Positions 5,819-9,428 of a DNA stretch of 9,428 bases are shown piece after piece. The notes under the pieces were generated by a model that saw nothing but the letters and a program-made list of their open reading frames with translations, was not told the origin of the DNA and did not search any database. A program made the position numbers and the translations under genes. Numbering within the stretch: the stretch's first letter is position 1; the number at the start of each line of letters is the position of its first letter. This DNA is from Candidatus Tectimicrobiota bacterium (GTDB lineage: Bacteria; JACPSX01), in assembly GCA_016193065.1 (NCBI GenBank), contig JACPSX010000266.1, positions 1 to 9,428 of the forward strand, in the 5' to 3' direction.

Positions 5819-7465
5819 GTGCGCCTGAAGCCCGGTGGCTGGTACAACCTGAGCACAAAGGCCGTCATAGCCGTGGGGATCGTCAACGTGCTCGTGTTCC
5901 TGGTCTTCTCCTATGTTTCCATTCGCACCCAGCGCCAGCACCTGATCTCCGAAGTCGTGCGGGGGGCAAGCCTGTTCAGCGACACGGTGAAGAGCAGCAC
6001 CTACCGGGACATGCTCGAGGATCGTAGGGAAGACGCCTATCTGGTCATGGAAACAATCGGCAGGCAGGAGGGGATTGCGAAAGTCAGGATCTTCAACAAA
6101 GAGGGGAAGATCACCTTCTCCACGAACAAGTCCGAAATTGACCAGCTCGTGGACAAGCAGGCCGAGGCCTGCTACGCCTGCCACGGCCCGGGAATGACCA
6201 AACCGGCTGTGAGCCTGGTGACCCAGGCCCGGGCGCGCATCTACGGGGAAAAGAATGGAAACCGGCACCGCGTCCTCGGCATGATCACCCCCATTTACAA
6301 CGAGAAGAGCTGCTACACGAGCAGTTGTCACGTCCACCCGGCCAGCCAGAGGGTTCTCGGGGTGGTCGACATCGGCATCTCCCTGGCGGACATTGATCGG
6401 GAAATCGGCGCCATCCAGAGGCGCACGGCGGTTCTGGCAGCCGGGGCGATCCTCTTGATCTCTCTGCTCGTCTGGCTCCTGGTGCGGCATTTCGTGGGCC
6501 GTCCCGTGCGGGAGCTCGTGAAGGGGACCCAGCGGATCGCCGAGGGGGATTTGGACCACCTGATCCCCGTCGACCGCTCCGACGAGATGGGGTCGCTGGC
6601 AGAAGCCTTTAACCGCATGACCCGTTCCTTGAAGAGAGCCCACGAGGAGCTGCAAAGCCTGATGGAAAAGCTGGAGGAAAAAGTCCGGGAGAGAACCCGG
6701 GCTCTCGGGGAGGCTCAAGCCCAACTGGTCCAATCCGAAAAGCTCGCCTCCCTGGGAAAGTTGGCAGCCTCCATTGCCCATGAGATTAACAACCCTCTGT
6801 CGGGGGTCCTGACCTACGCGAAGCTCATGATCCGACAGTTAAGTCGCGGCCAGCCCGACGAGAAGGTCCTGAGAGGAGCCATAAAAAATCTCTCCCTGAT
6901 CGAGCGGGAGACCCAGCGCTGCAGCACGATTGTCCGCAACCTCCTGGACTTTTCCAGGCAGCGGGATCTCTCCTTCGCCGCGGTGGACGTAAACCAAGTC
7001 ATTGAGGAGGCCCTCTCCTTGCTGGGCAACCAACTCGTCATCCAGGAAATCCAATTGCAAAAACGTCTCTCCCCCATGCCGAGCATCCAGGCTGATTTTG
7101 CCCAGCTCCGGCAGGCCTTCATCAACATCATTATGAACGCCTGCGAGGCCATGGAGAAGGGGGGGGGCCTCACAATTGAATCGAGGCCCGCAGGAGAAGG
7201 GGCAGTCGAGGTCCGGGTGACCGACACCGGGGTCGGAATCCCGGCGGAGAACCTCTCCAAGATCTTCGACCCCTTCTTCACAACCAAAGAAAAAGGCACC
7301 GGACTCGGGCTCTCGGTGGTCTATGGAATCATCGAGCGCCACGGGGGGAGGCTGGAAATCCAGAGCCAGGCGGGCCGGGGCACCATGATGATTGTCCATC
7401 TGCCGGTGAGCCGCTCGGGCAAGGAACGCGATGAAGAACCCCAGTACGACCGACTCGTCCTGTGA
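5819..7465 (+). CDS. Membrane sensor histidine kinase with c-type heme motifs
   Basis: Predicted 548-residue sensor kinase. GTG 5819 is chosen because GGAGG (5809-5813) sits 5 bases upstream. Layout: membrane helix about 15-33; periplasmic sensor about 35-202; membrane helix about 203-225; HAMP about 222-275; coiled coil about 272-308; HisKA with the phosphoacceptor in IAHEINNPLSG (His321); HATPase with N-box (Asn440), DTGVGI (469-474), FDPFF and GTGLGL (493-498). The sensor loop contains a canonical heme c site, CYACH (118-122), and a CX4CH site, CYTSSCH (165-171), followed by HP. Covalent heme and a redox or gas-sensing role are therefore inferred. The kinase core keeps all motifs needed for autophosphorylation. 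It overlaps the metallopeptidase gene by 35 bp and is in one operon with the response regulator, its likely partner. Confidence 0.93.
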   Translation: MRLKPGGWYNLSTKAVIAVGIVNVLVFLVFSYVSIRTQRQHLISEVVRGASLFSDTVKSSTYRDMLEDRREDAYLVMETIGRQEGIAKVRIFNKEGKITFSTNKSEIDQLVDKQAEACYACHGPGMTKPAVSLVTQARARIYGEKNGNRHRVLGMITPIYNEKSCYTSSCHVHPASQRVLGVVDIGISLADIDREIGAIQRRTAVLAAGAILLISLLVWLLVRHFVGRPVRELVKGTQRIAEGDLDHLIPVDRSDEMGSLAEAFNRMTRSLKRAHEELQSLMEKLEEKVRERTRALGEAQAQLVQSEKLASLGKLAASIAHEINNPLSGVLTYAKLMIRQLSRGQPDEKVLRGAIKNLSLIERETQRCSTIVRNLLDFSRQRDLSFAAVDVNQVIEEALSLLGNQLVIQEIQLQKRLSPMPSIQADFAQLRQAFINIIMNACEAMEKGGGLTIESRPAGEGAVEVRVTDTGVGIPAENLSKIFDPFFTTKEKGTGLGLSVVYGIIERHGGRLEIQSQAGRGTMMIVHLPVSRSGKERDEEPQYDRLVL

Positions 7466-8054
7466 TGTGCCCCAGCCGGCCCCTTTGTCCCCTCCTTGGC
7501 TGGAGGGGACCATCTACCTGGAGTGGATCGGAGAAGGGCGAATGGATGCCGGGCTCCTGAAAAGAATTCAAACCCACGTCGAAGAGATATTCCACTGCCG
7601 CACCCGCGTCCGAATCCGGAAGGGGAATATTCCTCTGGCCTTTGATCCAAACCGGCAGCAGCATTCTTCCACGGTAATCCTGCGCTGGCTCCTGGAAGAC
7701 GTCCCCCGTGATGCCCGCAAAGTTCTGGCCATCACCGACCGGGACTTGTTCATTCCGATTTTAACCTTTGTCTTTGGGGAGGCCCAACTGGGAGGGACGG
7801 GAGCCGTTGTCTCCACGGCCCGTCTCAAGGACGAATCCGGCGCGCAATCCGGGAATCCGGGGCTTTTCTTGAGCCGGCTGCTCAAGGAATGTTTGCACGA
7901 ATTGGGTCACACGTTCGGGCTCACGCACTGTTCGAACAACGGGTGTGTCATGGAGCGGTCGAACACGGTCTTTGACGTGGATCGCAAAAAGAGCGCCCTT
8001 TGCCGGGACTGCGCCATACTTGTGGGGGATAGGGTACGGGAGGAAGGGAAATGA
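7431..8054 (+). CDS. amzA: Archaemetzincin-family zinc metallopeptidase (M54)
   Basis: Predicted 207-residue zinc-dependent peptidase. The C-terminal part carries the archaemetzincin signature: HELGHTFGLTHC (His156, Glu157, His160, Gly163, His166, Cys167), then Cys172, the Met of CVM (174), and a closing CXXC (Cys191, Cys194). The three His bind catalytic zinc, Glu is the general base, and the four Cys are known to bind a second structural zinc in the family. There is no signal peptide or membrane helix, so it should be cytoplasmic. The length is typical of the family; the first 20 residues are a variable, Pro/Ser-rich extension. ATG 7431 follows AAGGAA (7421-7426) and overlaps the kinase end by 35 bp; its own stop overlaps the next start as ATGA. 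Translational coupling to both signalling genes suggests it works with them, but its substrate is unknown. Confidence 0.9.
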   Translation: MKNPSTTDSSCDVPQPAPLSPPWLEGTIYLEWIGEGRMDAGLLKRIQTHVEEIFHCRTRVRIRKGNIPLAFDPNRQQHSSTVILRWLLEDVPRDARKVLAITDRDLFIPILTFVFGEAQLGGTGAVVSTARLKDESGAQSGNPGLFLSRLLKECLHELGHTFGLTHCSNNGCVMERSNTVFDVDRKKSALCRDCAILVGDRVREEGK

Positions 8055-9415
8055 GAGAAAGGGTCAAGATCCTGGTCGTGGACGATGAGGAGATTGTGCG
8101 GGAGTCGCTCTCGGGATGGTCGGAGGAAGACGGCTACGGCGTGGGGGTGGCTCCCGACGGTCCCAGCGCCATCGAGAAGCTCAAGGGGAATGAATGGAAC
8201 ATCCTGCTCGTGGATCTGAAAATGCCTGGGATGGATGGATTGCAGGTTCTGGAAAACGCTCGTAAGGTTCGACCCGAGGCGGCCATCGTGATTATGACTG
8301 CGTACGCGACGGTCGATACGGCTGTACAGGCCATGAAAATGGGGGCCTATGATTACCTGGTCAAGCCGTTCGAGCCCGAAGAGCTTTCCCTGATGATCAA
8401 GAAGCTCGTAAACCAGCAAAATCTCCTCAGGGAAAACATCCTCCTGCGCAAGGCCCTCAAGCGCCAGTACCGCTTCCGGGATCTGGTGAGCAAAAGCCCC
8501 AAAATGCAGGGGATCTTCGAACTGGTGAAAACGGCGGCCAAGAGCAACTCCACGGTCCTCATCCTGGGGGAGAGCGGGACCGGGAAGGAACTTCTGGCCC
8601 GGGCCATCCATGCCGAGAGCCCGCGCTGCACCGGACCCTTTGTCGAAGTCTCCTGCGCGGCCCTCACGGAAACCCTGCTGGAAAGTGAGCTTTTCGGCCA
8701 TGAAAAAGGGGCCTTTACGGACGCCGTGAGCCGCAAAAAGGGAAAGTTCGAGATGGCCCACGGGGGGACTCTCTTCCTGGACGAGATCGGAGACATCAGC
8801 CCCAAGCTTCAGCTTGACTTGTTGCGGGTCATCGAGGAGAGAGAATTCCGGCGGGTCGGGGGCAGCGAGCTGATCAAGGTGGACGTGCGCATCATCGCGG
8901 CCACGAACCGCAACCTGAAGAAGCTTGTGGAGGAGGGAATATTCCGGGAAGACCTCTACTACCGGCTCAACGTGATCGCCATCACCTTGCCGCCCCTGCG
9001 GGAGCGCAAAGAGGATATCCCCCTGCTGGTTGAGCACTTTCTGGGTCAGCTCGGCGTGGAGATGGAAAAAAACCTGGAGGGGGTTTCCAGGGAAGCCATG
9101 GACCTTCTCCTGTCCCGGGACTGGCCTGGAAACGTACGCGAGCTGCGAAACGTCCTGGAGAGAGGTGCCGTAGTCGGCTCGGGCGGCATTTTGCAGCCCG
9201 GCGATTTGGGCCTGCTTGGGGCCGAAGGGGACGACGGCTTTGAGGGAGCGGGGGGAGAGTCCTTGAAAGAGGTCGAACGCCATCACATCCTGGAGGTTCT
9301 CAAGCAGAATCGCTGGAACATTTCCCGGTCGGCCCGGGCCCTGGGGATCGACCGGGTGACTCTCTACCACAAGATCAAGCGATACGGCTTGAAACCTGAG
9401 CGGGCTGTTTCGTAG
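8051..9415 (+). CDS. NtrC-family sigma54-dependent response regulator
   Basis: Predicted 454-residue cytoplasmic transcription activator. The receiver domain (about 5-120) has the acidic pair Asp11/Asp12, phosphoacceptor Asp55 (LLVDLKMPG), Thr83 and Lys105. The AAA+ domain (about 145-375) has Walker A GESGTGKE (173-180), Walker B GGTLFLDE (238-245), and Arg residues in REDLYYRLN (299, 305). The C-terminal Fis-type helix-turn-helix lies at about 423-445 (NISRSARALGIDRVTLYHKI). The sigma54-contact loop reads GAFTDA (220-225) instead of the usual GAFTGA. The ATG overlaps the stop of the metallopeptidase gene by 4 bp and the kinase lies one gene upstream, so this is the presumed phosphate acceptor of that kinase. 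Target promoters are unknown; no convincing sigma54 site was seen directly upstream of its own operon. Confidence 0.95.
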   Translation: MRERVKILVVDDEEIVRESLSGWSEEDGYGVGVAPDGPSAIEKLKGNEWNILLVDLKMPGMDGLQVLENARKVRPEAAIVIMTAYATVDTAVQAMKMGAYDYLVKPFEPEELSLMIKKLVNQQNLLRENILLRKALKRQYRFRDLVSKSPKMQGIFELVKTAAKSNSTVLILGESGTGKELLARAIHAESPRCTGPFVEVSCAALTETLLESELFGHEKGAFTDAVSRKKGKFEMAHGGTLFLDEIGDISPKLQLDLLRVIEEREFRRVGGSELIKVDVRIIAATNRNLKKLVEEGIFREDLYYRLNVIAITLPPLRERKEDIPLLVEHFLGQLGVEMEKNLEGVSREAMDLLLSRDWPGNVRELRNVLERGAVVGSGGILQPGDLGLLGAEGDDGFEGAGGESLKEVERHHILEVLKQNRWNISRSARALGIDRVTLYHKIKRYGLKPERAVS

Positions 9416-9428
9416 AATGCACCTGCAC

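Noticed and set aside
5798-6781. 327-codon open frame on the minus strand
   Set aside because: It is antisense to the N-terminal half of the kinase, which has clear membrane, heme-motif and HAMP segments. No domain is recognisable in the minus product.
7907-9370. 487-codon open frame on the minus strand
   Set aside because: It is antisense to the response regulator, whose domains and motifs are complete. The minus product is His/Gln/Pro-rich without any domain, as expected from a GC-rich shadow frame.

Overview
The window looks like chromosomal DNA of a GC-rich, probably anaerobic or metal-respiring Gram-negative bacterium. The best guess is Desulfobacterota (Deltaproteobacteria) or a relative such as Nitrospirota. 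The basis is family-level only: a sigma54-type response regulator, a sensor kinase with c-type heme motifs in its periplasmic loop, an archaemetzincin and a multi-GAF class III cyclase. No rRNA or other taxonomic marker is present. No tRNA, CRISPR array or intact insertion sequence was seen.

Region 1 (1-2170) is the end of an arsenic resistance cluster on the plus strand: the 3' part of an Acr3 arsenite exporter, a thioredoxin-type arsenate reductase (arsC), and an ArsP/DUF318-like permease. Only the N-terminal half of the permease is recognisable. Its 3' part runs antisense through a small minus-strand gene (2012-2155) for a 47-residue Lys/Ala/Pro-rich peptide, which has its own ribosome binding site and a terminator-like hairpin.

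Region 2 (2156-5112) is a short divergent intergenic stretch with sigma70-like and sigma54-like promoter candidates, then one large plus-strand gene. It encodes an 888-residue membrane protein with two membrane helices, a HAMP-like linker, three GAF domains and a class III cyclase domain that keeps all the catalytic residues I could check. It reads as visibly more A+T-rich than its neighbours.

Region 3 (5113-5818) is about 700 bases without a confident gene. It holds palindromes, a weak promoter, two overlapping hairpins that resemble an attenuator, and two doubtful small ORFs.

Region 4 (5819-9415) is a tightly overlapping three-gene plus-strand operon: a membrane histidine kinase with CXXCH and CX4CH motifs in the periplasmic loop, an archaemetzincin-family zinc metallopeptidase (overlap 35 bp), and an NtrC-family response regulator (overlap 4 bp). 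The kinase and regulator form a plausible heme/redox-sensing two-component pair acting at sigma54 promoters. A cytoplasmic metallopeptidase translationally locked between them is the most unusual feature, and suggests an uncharacterised three-protein signalling module.
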